From: Marsupella aquatica
Lineage: Eukaryota; Marchantiophyta
DNA: 64,000 bases
Reading direction: 5' to 3'
Assembly (NCBI GenBank): GCA_973895155.1
Contig: OZ316896.1
Location: 6,076,001-6,140,000 of the forward strand
The notes beneath the pieces are model-generated. The model was not told the origin of the DNA and made no database searches. It saw nothing but the letters and a program-made list of their open reading frames with translations. A program made the position numbers and the translations under genes. This document shows, one piece after another, positions 12,127 to 22,588 of the stretch; the first letter of the stretch is position 1, and every line of letters begins with the position of its first letter.

Positions 12127-13317
12127 CCGCTAGGTTTTGTGAAGAGAGGACAAGAGGAATTGGTTTGCAGATTGCTGAAATCCTTGTATTGGTTGAAGCA
12201 GTCACCAAGACTGTGGAACAAGCGGTTTGACGATTGGATTCGGTCACAAGGTTTTCACAGAAGTGTATTTGACCCTTGTGTGTATTTGAAACCGGTAAAG
12301 AATGTTGTCTTTGGGTTCATTGTTTTAGTACTTTATGTGGATGATATGCTAATTGCAGCCAAGGATAGGTCTGAGATTGTTAAGCTCAAGGCACTGCTTA
12401 GTGCAGAGTTTAAGATGAAGGACTTAGGGCCAGCTAAGAGGATTTTGGGTATGGAGATCACTAGGGACTTGGAGGCTGGCAAGCTATGGTTGACGCAGAG
12501 CAGTTATGCGAGGAAGGTAATTGCAAGGTTCAACATGGGGAATAGCAAGCCAGTAAGTACCCCGTTGGCTCCACACTTCAAGTTATCATCAGCGTTCTGT
12601 CCTACGGATGACATAGAGAAGGGGTTGATGTCAAAGGTTCCGTATGACAAGGCAGTGGGGAGTCTCATGTATTTGATGACTTGCACTAGACCTGATCTTG
12701 CCATGGCTATGGGCAAGGTAAGCAGGTACATGTCGAATCCAGGGAAGGTACACTGGGAAGCAGTGAAGTGGATTATCAGGTACTTGAAGGGTACCGTGGA
12801 TCATGGTCTTTTATTTGATGCGAATGCAAAGAATGCTAAATCAATGATTGGTTATGTTGATTCTGACTATGGACAAGATTTGGACCGAAGGAGATCAACA
12901 ACAGGATACGTGTTCACACTTGGCGGTGGATGCATAAGTTGGAGGTCTACTTTGCAGAAGTGTATTGCTCAGTCTACTACAGAAGCGGAGTATGTTGCAG
13001 CTGCGGAAGCAGCAAAGGAAGCGATTTGGTTGGATAGACTTATCACTGAAATGGGATTGCCACAGGGGAATGTGAAGCTCCATTGTGATAGTCAAAGTGC
13101 GCTCCACCTTGCTGTGAACCAGGTGATGGACAGCAGAGTGAAACACATTGACGTCAGGTACCATTTTATCAGGCAGGCTGTGTCTGATAATTTGTTTGAG
13201 CTAGTCAAGATTGATGGTAAACTCAACCCGGCTGACGCATTTACCAAAGTGATTCCTTTGGAGAGTTTCTCTAGACACAGTGACGTATTGCAGGTTTTGC
13301 AATTGCATCACAAGTAG
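12127..13317 (+). pseudogene. pol: pol of the copia element, second part: C-terminal reverse transcriptase and RNase H
   Basis: The frame continues directly after the TAA at 12124-12126 without a shift, so the stop is a single nonsense change in an otherwise colinear polyprotein. The palm domain contains LLKSLYWLKQSPRLWNKRFD and the catalytic YVDDM motif (about 12334-12348). RNase H follows, with GYVDSDYGQDLDRRRSTTGY, SQSTTEAEYVAAAEAAKEAI and a conserved HCDSQSALHLA block, then KHIDVRYHFIRQAV. The frame ends with a TAG before the polypurine tract. The first ATG (12139) is internal to the domain, so this piece would not be expressed by itself as a functional enzyme. Confidence 0.9.
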
Positions 13318-13496
13318 AGTTTTCTTAACATTCATTGTAATTACTGATATATACTCTTCCTCATTCCTATGTATTAGGCTACGGCTTAGTTCTGGTTTGC
13401 TCTAGTTAGAGAGGGAAACCGGTTTGGTTTTTGTCCATAACTTCCCGCTGAGGGATCATATATATTGGCAGTATTACTCTCCCCTAGACCAGAGTC

Positions 13497-13506
13497 AAGG
13501 GGAAGA
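13497..13506 (+). promoter_or_regulatory. Polypurine tract
   Basis: AAGGGGAAGA lies immediately before the 3' LTR, where plus-strand DNA synthesis primes. Confidence 0.8.
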
Positions 13507-13507
13507 T

Positions 13508-13928
13508 TGTTGGGTATTTACTCTTACGTCTAGGTTAGGTATGACGTGGTTGGTACAACAACGTGGGTTGGTACAACTACGTGGTTAGGTACAACTACGT
13601 GATTAGGTACAACTATGTGGTTAGGTACAACTACGTGATTAGGTACAACTATGTGGTTAGGTACAACTAAGTTGCACACTATATTATAAGAGGCATGTGG
13701 GCTTGGAGAGGTAGAACCAAGGCTCATTGTTATGGAGCCACTTGAGAGATAAGGAGAGTTTACATTGTGGAGACTCGGTATAGCCGACGGGCTTAGAGTT
13801 CAGTAAAGCTCTCTTGTGTGTTCCCGTGGATGTAGCCTCAAGGAGGTGAACCACGTATCTCTTGTGTCGACTATTGTGCGTTGGATGGTTCATGGGCTTG
13901 CCGTTGTGATCGTCGTCTATGCTCAACA
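13508..13928 (+). repeat. 3' LTR of the copia element
   Basis: This 421-bp LTR has the same ends as the 5' LTR. Its 18-bp array (about 13540-13665) has seven units against six in the 5' LTR, which accounts for the whole length difference. The right target-site duplication ATTGT follows at 13929-13933. Confidence 0.95.
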
Positions 13929-13933
13929 ATTGT

Positions 13934-14620
13934 GCAAAAAATGGATGTGATTATGTACCCTACATAGTTGTGCAAAAGATGTCATGGAGTAAGTCATTGG
14001 GAAAAACAAATATTGTGGAGGTAAGGCAAACTTTTGAACCCTATGTACATGCAATGCAAAATTAGCATTGCAACTGTGTTGAGCTTCTGGCAAGCCCAGT
14101 TGTCAGTGCGGTTGTGCTGTTCCGACTGGATTGGCATAGTGGCCGTGTGATTGTTGGGAAGTGTAGCCGTTCTAGTTGTGTCATCTGTGTAGTCATGTTA
14201 TTATTCCATAAGTGTTACTTGAGCGCATAGTTATTGGTGCAACAATGACAACATTTTAGTCAATGTTATTGTTGTGAAAGTGATGTGTTGGGGAGAGCAA
14301 GTGCATAGAGTGAGGGAGGGACACAAGACCGATAAGAATGTCCAGGGCATCATGGGATCCAGGTGGGATGCGCGTTGCTATGTGGATGGAGAAAGTTTTT
14401 ACTTTTTTGCCTCTATATGGTTTCAGCCTCCCCCATGCCCTCTCTTTCTTTCCTACTCTCCCTCTATCCGTTACCCTCCCACTGCCTGCCTTCCTTCCCC
14501 TCCCCCATTTTCTTCCCTCCAACACCATGAAAATAGAAGCAAAATTTGGGAACCCAAGCCAAAGGCAAAATTAACCTCCAAAAAATGAAAATCTCTTTCT
14601 CAAGAGCAAAAAGCCAAAAA
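13934..14620. other. Gene-free stretch between copia and solo LTR
   Basis: I see no gene. A C/T-rich run around 14430-14520 (CCCTCTATCC, CCTTCCCCTCCCCC) gives overlapping spurious frames on both strands. Confidence 0.4.
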
Positions 14621-14644
14621 CGTTTTGGATGTCAATCTACTTCC

Positions 14645-15229
14645 CTTATTTTCTTAAATTCTCTATGACAAAAAAGTATGCTATGCTCTAGCTCTAGTAT
14701 AGGAGTACCTTCGTGTACTCTAGAACATGTTGGCCATGTGTTGAACATAGACGACATTTGCAACGGCAAGCCCATGAACCATCCAACGCACAATAGTCGA
14801 CACACAGAGATACGTGGTTCACCTCCACATGAGGCTACGTCCACGGGAACACACAAGAGCTTTATTGCACTCTAGGCCGACCGCCAACATTAGCTAAATC
14901 CTAACCCAAGTTAGACTAACTGTGGTTAGCTCATGAGTCACAAGACTAGAGCAATATCTAACACCATGTACTCTAGCACATGTACTATACCTTGTACCCT
15001 ATTGTAAAACAATTTTGGGTACCATTTCAGTCAATCCAAGAGTGGCAAATAGCCCTGGACTGCTTCCACTATTTTCTTAAATTCTCTATGACAAAGAAAT
15101 ACTATATGCACTACCTCAAGTATAGGAGTACATTCATGTACTCTAGCACATGTACTATACCTTGTACACTATTGTAAAAACAATCTTGTTTCAGTCAATC
15201 CAAGAGTGGCAAATAGCCATGGACAATAA
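14645..15229. repeat. Tandem duplication; first copy interrupted by a solo LTR
   Basis: The first copy (about 14645-15060) and second copy (about 15069-15229) share TTTTCTTAAATTCTCTATGA, AGTATAGGAGTAC, TGTACTCTAG, CACATGTACTATACCTTGTA and CAGTCAATCCAAGAGTGGCA. The solo LTR at 14739-14963 sits inside the first copy. The order of events was therefore duplication, then insertion, unless the insertion was lost from the second copy. Confidence 0.75.
14739..14963 (-). mobile_element. Solo LTR related to the copia LTR, minus orientation, with TSD
   Basis: Read on the minus strand this segment has the same architecture as the LTR at 7449. It shares CAACGGCAAGCCCATGAACC, ATCCAACGCACAATAGTCGA and CACGGGAACACACAAGAG with the reverse complement of that LTR. 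It starts TGTTG and ends AACA on the plus strand. CCATG flanks it on both sides (14734-14738 and 14964-14968), a 5-bp target-site duplication. At 225 bp it is shorter than the full LTR and lacks most of the 18-bp array. No internal region remains, which is typical of LTR-LTR recombination. Confidence 0.85.
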
Positions 15230-15272
15230 CTGATGTCAAAATAAGTGTGTAAATACCACAAACGGTCAAGCA

Positions 15273-15352
15273 GGCTCTGCTTGAATGGTAGAGAGCTTGA
15301 GTGGGGAAATGGAGCGCCCCCCCCCCCCCTCCCCCGGGCTTGAATCCTCTAG
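15273..15352 (+). repeat. Possible tRNA-derived SINE remnant
   Basis: GCTTGAATGGTAGAGAGCTT resembles a tRNA A box and GGGCTTGAATCCTC resembles a B box (consensus GGTTCGAATCC), about 60 bp apart and separated by a C run. The sequence does not fold as an intact tRNA, so a decayed SINE or tRNA relic is the best guess. Confidence 0.3.
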
Positions 15353-16282
15353 CCAAAATTCTTTTACACAAACTCCACCCAAAAGTGAGGTTCAAACACC
15401 TAGAAAATCTGGAGGTATTTGCTTGATAGACCCCAAAATGAAACTTGTTACTTTATAGACCCCTGAGGTCTATGAAGGTCCAGATGTGAGATGGAAAGGT
15501 CCATAAACTGTCCAGATTGGGGAAAACTATGGAAGGGTTTGATTAAGCAAACTTTTTCCAGAAGGGGTCTACTAAGCATATCCCTCATCTGCCATTTGCA
15601 GGTTCTATTGGGCAGCAGGCCGACTAGAATGTAAAATTCAGAAGTCATTAATGACTTTTCCAAGGAATAGTCTCCCTCAATGTGGAAAAGTCATCCGTGA
15701 ATAGAAAGTGACTTGACACGTGGGCTAACATCATGGGCATAACATGGGTCAGCCGTGGATCGACCCCTACTAACCACTGTGTGTCTTGTTTAACTTACCT
15801 TGTACCATCAGCGGTTCTTGTCGCGGGACAGAACTGGATCGACGGTGGTAAGCTAGCGTTGATCCGGCTGCGGATCAGTGTCGGTAACTCGTGAACGTTT
15901 ACTTTGCTGCCCTGCCCTCGCTTCCCATCCGGCCTCCCCTCCCCCGCCTTGCCCGGGACTGCCAGGACCTACCCCCTGTCCCCCTGCCCCCCGACCCCTG
16001 CCCTGCCTTCTCCCGCCTTTCCCTGACGGGAACCTGCCCGTAATGTACGCCAGAGCAGAACGATACTTTTTTCCGCTGCTGTGCAGAGAAAAGAGCAAAC
16101 GCAGGAATTCCATGCCCAGGTTCGGTGCATTGGTATCGGTGTTCGTCAGCAGGCCATGCAAGAACAACAGACTCATCACATCACACAATAGCGTACCAAT
16201 CATCTCGACTCGACGCTGCGGCAATCTCTTCCGAGAATTGCGTATTAGATAAAGTGACGAGACTGCGCTGGGACATCTCGTG
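15353..16282. promoter_or_regulatory. Upstream region of the cytochrome b561 gene
   Basis: The stretch lies directly upstream of the cytochrome b561 first exon and becomes C-rich at 15900-16030, as plant 5' regions sometimes do. No TATA box is convincing. Overlapping frames on both strands in the C-rich part have proline- and glycine-rich composition and no domain, so I treat them as spurious. Confidence 0.35.
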
Positions 16283-19079
16283 ATGCACATGAGCAAGCTG
16301 CACTCCCGGCCTTCATCGTCCGCCACCTCCAGCGACGACTCATCAGCAGTGCTGCACTACGGTCCTGGGCTGCTGCCTACGCATCGCTCGTCTGCATCGT
16401 CCTCGAAGTGGCCTCTTCCCCCCCCTGAGTCCCCTCTCCTGCACATTCGCAAGCCCATGGCGAGCTACGGGATCGGGGCGACCCCGGTGTCGTTTGCGGT
16501 TCACTTCCTTGGGTTGGCGATTATCGCCCTGACTCTCGGCTGGGTGATCGCTTTCCGGAATGGAGTCTCGCTCTTCTCATCAGATTCGAACCAAATCTTC
16601 AACGTATGTTTCTTTCCACCTCTCTCACATCTTGAACACAAGACTCTCTGTGTCTCTCGCTAAAGGACCGGTATAGTAGTTTGCCTCACAAACCCGGTTC
16701 TCTCTGTATTGGTTTGAAAGTCACGATAAAATGCGTCACCGCTTCTCACGGGACGCCACCGGATTTGAACGCATGACTTTGACTACTAACCATATTTGGC
16801 CAGTGTAGGTCACTGACAGGGTTTCATGGATTTGTAGGGTGAATTCTGGCTCCTTTATTTCTTTTCCTTGCGTGCGTCGGGGTATAGCGCTGATTCTCTG
16901 ATAGTTAGAAAGGGAGGTGGAGATTCATCTTTCTTGCAGTGAAGTTTCTTCCGAGTCTTGTGGTGTCATGTCATGTCACAGGATTGTGTTGTGTACTTCC
17001 TTGAGACCATATGTGACCGGCTCAAAGAGCATTTTCGTTTGTGAATCTAGTCGATCTACTATTGGTTAGTTTCTGTAGGCTTTGATTACTTTAGTAGGAG
17101 TGACCTTTTCTAGTGGATGTCGACGATTGGACTCTGTGAGAGTGTTTATCTGCGCGGGAATGAGTGTTATGCTTTGGGTAAGTGAACCCGACCGGCGACG
17201 AGGAAGAGTGCGAGGTTGTTGATATTTAATAAACTTCCGTGCAGTGTCCTCTAAGCGTTTACTTATTGCATAGTTGCTGAGACTTGTACTCTAGTGTGAT
17301 TTTCGGCCCTCTGCTGGGATTATCTTTTTGTGAAAGAAGGAAGCTTTACCGCAGAGTGAAGGTGGATGAGGAATTTTTAGTCGTTCACGCACGAGAAGTG
17401 AAGGTGTAGATAGGGGATGAGACTGGGCTGGCCATACTGTCAACAATGGGATAGTATCGTTTTGACGGGAACTGACTTTGTTACCTCGGACAATCTAGAT
17501 TTTGTTCCAGAGCAGACCACGCGGGTCGCGTCAGTACCCGAGTCTGTCCGTTTTGCTAGGTCGCCGTTCTCCGCGATTTACCGTGGTAGTAGCGGTCACT
17601 TGTACGGGAATGAATCCTTGGTAAACTGAGCTGGGAAACGATTCTGCTCCTCCAAAATACGAGAAGTAGAACTTGCAAGTCATGACTTTTCCAACACTGA
17701 GTTTCGGAAGGTGTTTCTGTGATCTGATCTGGCTTTTTTATTATATTTGTGACAACCGCATGAACTATCTGTATGATGATTTATTTTAGACTGTAAGAGA
17801 TTCTTACGCCAACAGTCTGAGAAGGGACGGGTCAACAATTGCGGTGGACACTCCAGACGATGGAACTGATTATTGTGATTGTCGATTGCAGGCTCATCCA
17901 GTCATTCAAATCGGGGGATTCATCTTCATCTATGCCGAAGGTAAGCACGGATGAACACAAAGACCTCCTAGTAGTAAGTCACAGTATCTTCCCTGGGAAG
18001 AATACGGAGATTGAGCAATGTCCAGGCTTCATCGTAGGGACGATTGCTGTCCAGAAGGTTCTCCCCCTGTCTAGGAACGTTGAAAGGATGATCTCATTTC
18101 TGAATGTTCTCTACGTACTCGGAAGATGTCTTTCATGAAGCCCTTTCTGTCTTTGCCCTCTAGCTTACACACATCCTTCCTGTGGAAGCTATTGGTATTT
18201 GCCTTCTGGTGACTGTGTGTTGTCAACAGACATCGTAAAGAGCATACGGTTGCTGTCCTGCATGGTCTGGACTGCAACCTAGAGCTACGAGTGGTCTTGA
18301 ACTGGGAAACGATTCCATCGGGATGGTAGTGGAGGAAATGGCTTGGAGGATTCCGGATGGCGAAATCACTTTGAAAAGTTGCACATAGTGGCGATTGTAA
18401 GAGTGAAGACTCTCTCTCAGTCCCAATGATGGATATTCCGAATTACTAATTTTACGTTTTTTTTTCTTGGGCAGCTATCCTGGTGTACAAGACTATAAGC
18501 GGACCCAAGAAAACAAAGAAGTTGGTGCATTTGAGCCTGCAAGCCATTGCCTTTTTGTTTTCATTGTTGGGTATTTGGGCTGCTTACAAGTATCACATAG
18601 AAAACAGCATCGATAACTTCTACAGCTTACATTCTTGGCTGGGAATCACTACAGTCATCCTGTTCTTCATCCAGGTAAGTTAAAGTTCTGTGTTCGTGTA
18701 GTGCATTCGTTTTACGAGAAAAACCACCTGAGAATCTTCGGTGCTGCGCCCTAATTCAACGGTTTTTTGGATGCAGTGGGTAGGCGGATTTACTTCATTT
18801 TGGACACAAAGTATTGGTCAGTCAGCAAGAGCAGCAGTCTTGCCCTGGCACGTGTTTTTTGGGTTGGTCATATTTGTTTTGGCAATCGCGACTGCAACAA
18901 CTGGTTTCCTGGAGAAGATAACTTTTCTCAATGTCTCTGGTGGAGTTGGCCATTACGCCAGTGAAGTCACGTACGTGAACTCAACGGCACTTGTGGTGAT
19001 CTTGTTTGGAGTTGTTACGATCCTCGCTGCCATCATTCCTGCACCCAGAGAGGAAGACGGTTATCAACCAATCAACTGA
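16283..19079 (+). CDS. Cytochrome b561 (ascorbate-dependent transmembrane electron carrier)
   Basis: Four exons join in phase: 16283-16603, 17892-17940, 18475-18674 and 18777-19079. The first intron is 1,288 bp. The protein is a multi-span di-haem membrane protein of the plant cytochrome b561 family, which passes electrons from cytosolic ascorbate across the tonoplast or another endomembrane. The four haem-ligand histidines of the family are visible: the His of NAHPV, of KLVHLSLQ, of YSLHSWLG and of LPWHVFFG. Hydrophobic segments such as FLGLAIIALTLGWVIAF surround them. The frame is open from ATG 16283 (290 residues). A second ATG at 16457, in a better start context (ATGGCG), begins MASYGIG and gives 232 residues, close to the usual plant length. 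The extra 58 residues are Ser-rich and unlike the family, so 16457 may be the true start. Confidence 0.95.
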
Positions 19080-19969
19080 GTATCATATCGGAGCCCGTAT
19101 CCGCTGCATACTACTGAGGAGCGGAAATTTCGTCTTGCACAATGAGTGAATGGTAGGGAAGAGAAGCTGAGGGTTCTTAGCTGTTACAGGGTATCGTCAG
19201 AGTGCTTGTAATTCTTGTAAATATGTAATTGACTCGAATGATTATAGGCTTTACTCCCTATTTCCAGTGAGACCCTGGTTGACTTGGATGATCCTGTTTA
19301 GTCTATCAAGAGTTTCAAGAACTAAAGTTGCCAACTAAGGATGAAACTTTGCCTGAAAGTAAAGGACGGCTATTAACGTATGGTTGGTTGTTTGTTTCTA
19401 AATTTTTTTTCTAACAATTAGTTCCTCGATTATATGTTCTTGACCACAAGATCAATATATTTTAGCTGCACCTTGCGGGGAAAGAATACTGCAGAAATGC
19501 TCTGCAGGTAAAGGACAATGTACAGAGGAGATGCAAGGATACGAGGATCATTGGAAAGTTTTAGATGGATGGTTAGTGACAGGAACAGGAATACCCAGTT
19601 TATCTGTTCCGGCAGTATTGACACATGGGAAACAATTGTGTTTGACATTTACAGAAGCTACGGGTTAGTGGTTAGTTCTGAAATGCCCTAATGTATCAGC
19701 TCAAATCTGAAAACAGTAATGATGAAGAATGTCTCTGGATTTTAGAAAACGAAAGTACACTTTGCTTTCTTCCACATAAAACTATTCATCACATCCAAAC
19801 CCTTTACTTTGTACCTTGGGCCTTCTCTTTGTAGTGGATGCTATAACCCTTCACCTCACGGTTAATAATCCTCAATCCTCTCCTGACACATGGACCACTA
19901 CACTTAAAAGGCTCCTCGGCATATTAGCCCTACCTACATTAATTTAACCTTCATCCTATTACAAAAGCG
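19080..19969. other. 3' flank of the cytochrome b561 gene
   Basis: It probably contains the 3' untranslated region in its first few hundred bases. No other gene is apparent. Confidence 0.4.
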
Positions 19970-21070
19970 TGGACTGAAGCCTACTTTTAAGGGCCTAGGT
20001 TTAAAGTAAAGCCTCTAGACTCTAACTCCCAGTAGAGACAAAATTGATAATGAGTATAGACAAAAAACATTAAGGGCAAAGATTAACCAAAATAGCAGCA
20101 AAAGTGACATTGACTCTAAATAAAGCTGACATTGATGCGGATGGAAAAAAAACAAGGAAGGGCAAAGACTAACCAAAATAGCATATAAATCTTATTGTGC
20201 AAGATTTTTCTTCATATCAGTTTAGTTCAAGGAACGGGTCATGGTGCTAATCCTTCAAAATCTGACACAAGCTCTCCCCGCCCCCCCCCCCAACCTTCCC
20301 CGGTGTGGGTTGGGCTTGGAGATTCTCGGCTTCTGCGGTGTTGCACTGGTGCTCTTTTGGGGCTTTTAGGCTTGTGATTGTTCTGAGATTTCATTTAGTA
20401 ACCATTTTGGCTCTGTATGTCATATGTTTTTTAGATTGAGCTTTTTGGCCTGGCATTGTGCTGTTTATGTTCCCACTGCCCCCAGGCTTTCCTGGTTAAA
20501 AATTTATTATAAAAATCACCTTTCAAGGATACACAAGATCCAGAGAAGTTCCTTTAACAAATGCTACCTTTGTTGGCCAAGAGAACTTGGATGCCAAAAA
20601 AAGGCAGATCAAAATAGCTGTTTGGAAGTGTTGTGCAAATGGTGACAACACATTAATTGCCAGTTGCCACCAACAAACCGGGCAACAAACAGACCTTGCA
20701 AAGTAGTTTTCACCCTGTAATTAGAAAAGGGCCAGTTTACTGAAAAGGGCTAAACAAAGTACAATCTTATTAATAAATATTACTATAAAATAGTCACTGA
20801 AGCCTACTCTTAAGGGCCTAGGTCTAGAATCAAGACTCTAAACAATAACTTCCAATAGAGACAAAATTAATAATGAGGTTCAATAAGGTCAAAATTTTAA
20901 ATGAGTATGGACAAAAGTGACATCGACTCTAAATAAAGATAAAAGTGAAATGAGGATGACAAAAAACAAGGATGGGGCAAAGGGTAACCAACATAGCATT
21001 TAAATTTTATTTTGCAAAATTCTTCTTCATATCTATTTATGTTTAAGGAACGGGTCATGGGGCTAGTTGC
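19970..21070. repeat. Direct repeat pair about 820 bp apart
   Basis: Copy A (about 19970-20255) and copy B (about 20795-21070) share ACTGAAGCCTACT, TTAAGGGCCTAGGT, AGAGACAAAATT and, at their ends, TCTTCATATC and AAGGAACGGGTCATGG. The order of the blocks is the same in both. A weaker inverted match (CTAGACCTAGGCTCTTAA) occurs near 62995. The copies are diverged and carry no coding motif. Confidence 0.65.
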
Positions 21071-21474
21071 AAACATAAGTTAGAGTTGGGGTCTAATTTT
21101 CTAGAGTGAAGCCTCTTGACGATGACACTAGGGCCCCACCATCTGAATGGAAAGAATCATGGAGATAAAGTATGTCAAATGATGATCATGTATGATGTTT
21201 GTCATTGTTTCTTTTTACATTCAAAGAATGGGCATTCAGGCTAGTTGAATAAAAAGAGGACAAAATGACCAATTTACTACACACAGCCAAACAAAGGGCC
21301 AAACAAAGTACAACAGAGTGACAGCAAAAGTGGTCCAGGGACACCAACACCAAACTCACAAGAAAAGTGCAAAATAATGATGATACACTATGAAGCTCCA
21401 AAACTAGGGAGAAACGCTTTGTTACAGGATAGGCATGCATGCCTGGGCTCCCAAGGCTACTGGAGTACACAAAC

Positions 21475-22588
21475 GAAAGGAACAAGAAATGGAAAGGACC
21501 GAGCTCGGATTCTTTCTTCCGGAGGGAAGGGCGCAGGTGGATGGCTTCAGGCCAATCCAGTCATTCCTCATTTGCGGATGTCTTCAACGGAGTTCTCCAC
21601 AGCCATGTGTCTTCGTCTGGGGCTGCCCCACCCACTTCTTGCAGGTTTACCTCCTTCTTGCACTTGTGGGAAGCCTTGTGATGCCACAGGTGTCCATCTT
21701 CTTCGGTGCAGTTTGGGAGGTGAAACCATTATTGTTCACGACGCTGTGCGAGATGCGACTGCTCAGGTTCTCTCTGGCTCTTTGGTATGCGTGCGGCGGG
21801 AGGTGGTACTCGAGTTACCTGGTCCTCTATCACAGCGGTTACGGGTGGATCTTACCATGGTCCGTGAGGGTCAACGTACTTTGGCAGATGTTGTGGTGGC
21901 AAACCCATTGCGCCAAGACATCATTGGGACAGCAGCAACTACGGCAGGGGCAGCAGCGTCACGTGCGGCAACAACGAAGGAGGCCAAATACGCTGCACGA
22001 GCTTCATCCGACAGCTTCCTCCCCCTTGCTGTGGAGCTATTTGGGCGTCTTCATCCTCAGTTTGATGGGCTTCTTCGGCAAGCTGCCCGGGATGTTCATG
22101 GCCGAATGGGTCCCATCGGACCTCCGCTTTCTATTTTGACCACGCACTTTCGCCAACGCATTTCAGTCACCTTACAGCGTGCTCAAGCTCGGGCCATCTA
22201 TCGTCGATCTCTTACAGTGGGTGCTAGTGTGCCTCCGCAGCGGCTAGCTCCCCTGGAGGATGTTCCAATCCCACTTGCCGATCTAGTTTTGACTCTTGAT
22301 GTGGACCATTAGCTTTTTGCCACAATCGGTAGGAATGATGAGGATCTCGGTCCGCTTGGGTTAGTTTTAGTCTCTCTCTCTTTCTTGGTTTTTAGGGGTT
22401 CCCTATTGTTCATTTCTTACTTTTAGTTCCTCTTTCTTGGTGTTTAGTGGTTCCTTTTTGCTCACTTCTTTTTCGATTGGTTTTGTTCACTTGGGCCCTC
22501 TTTTGTTTGTTCATTTGTACTCTGTTTGGTCCCTTTGTATATAAAAAGTGTGTATATTTTGGTACCTAAAGAAAGGAAAAGAAATGGA
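21475..22588 (+). mobile_element. 5'-truncated LINE-like non-LTR element, copy 1
   Basis: An insertion of about 1.08 kb (about 21494-22570) is flanked by GAAAGGAACAAGAAATGGA on the left (21475-21493) and the near-identical GAAAGGAAAAGAAATGGA on the right (22571-22588), a probable target-site duplication. It carries only the C-terminal coding part and the 3' untranslated region of the same family seen at 60.5-62.1 kb. Homology to copy 2 starts abruptly at GACCGAGCTCGGATTC, which marks the 5' truncation. The 3' end has a pyrimidine-rich region with repeated CTTTCTTGG and TTTAG blocks and no long poly(A). Confidence 0.8.
21497..22312 (+). CDS. C-terminal fragment of a non-LTR retrotransposon polyprotein, copy 1
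   Basis: The open frame covers about 270 residues of element coding sequence without a break and ends at a TAG. It contains a CCHC-type zinc knuckle, CTCGKPCDATGVHLLRC. An endonuclease-like segment follows, with HDAVRDA, an EVVLEL acid, RLRVDLTM and TLADVVVANP. That order recalls the C-terminal restriction-like endonuclease found after the reverse transcriptase in R2-like and related early-branching non-LTR elements; this assignment is by motif order only. The reverse transcriptase itself is missing, so the fragment is not a working element. The frame upstream of 21497 belongs to the host sequence. Confidence 0.75.
   Translation, partial: DRARILSSGGKGAGGWLQANPVIPHLRMSSTEFSTAMCLRLGLPHPLLAGLPPSCTCGKPCDATGVHLLRCSLGGETIIVHDAVRDATAQVLSGSLVCVRREVVLELPGPLSQRLRVDLTMVREGQRTLADVVVANPLRQDIIGTAATTAGAAASRAATTKEAKYAARASSDSFLPLAVELFGRLHPQFDGLLRQAARDVHGRMGPIGPPLSILTTHFRQRISVTLQRAQARAIYRRSLTVGASVPPQRLAPLEDVPIPLADLVLTLDVDH

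Larger units (their letters stand above)
7449..13928 (+). mobile_element. Full-length Ty1/copia LTR retrotransposon with 5-bp TSD
   Basis: The 6,480-bp element has two LTRs that begin TGTTGGG and end CAACA, a primer-binding site directly after the 5' LTR, a polypurine tract before the 3' LTR, and ATTGT on both sides (7444-7448 and 13929-13933) as target-site duplication. The internal order is gag, protease, integrase, reverse transcriptase, RNase H, which is the copia order (integrase before reverse transcriptase). The long leader between the LTR and the gag ATG (7852-9004) holds no clear gene. Outside the LTR repeat block I count about nine substitutions between the LTRs, so the insertion is fairly recent but not brand new. 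The coding region is broken at three places, so the copy is probably non-autonomous. Confidence 0.97.

Noticed and set aside
15853-16326. Overlapping frames of 124 and 157 codons on opposite strands
   Set aside because: They lie in a C-rich stretch and have low-complexity Pro/Gly composition, with no domain.
17417-17629. 70-codon frame inside the first intron of cytochrome b561
   Set aside because: No domain is seen, and the exons on both sides join in phase without it.
21435-22139. Alternative 234-codon frame across LINE copy 1
   Set aside because: The frame with the zinc knuckle and endonuclease-like motifs is conserved with copy 2; the other frame is its shadow.
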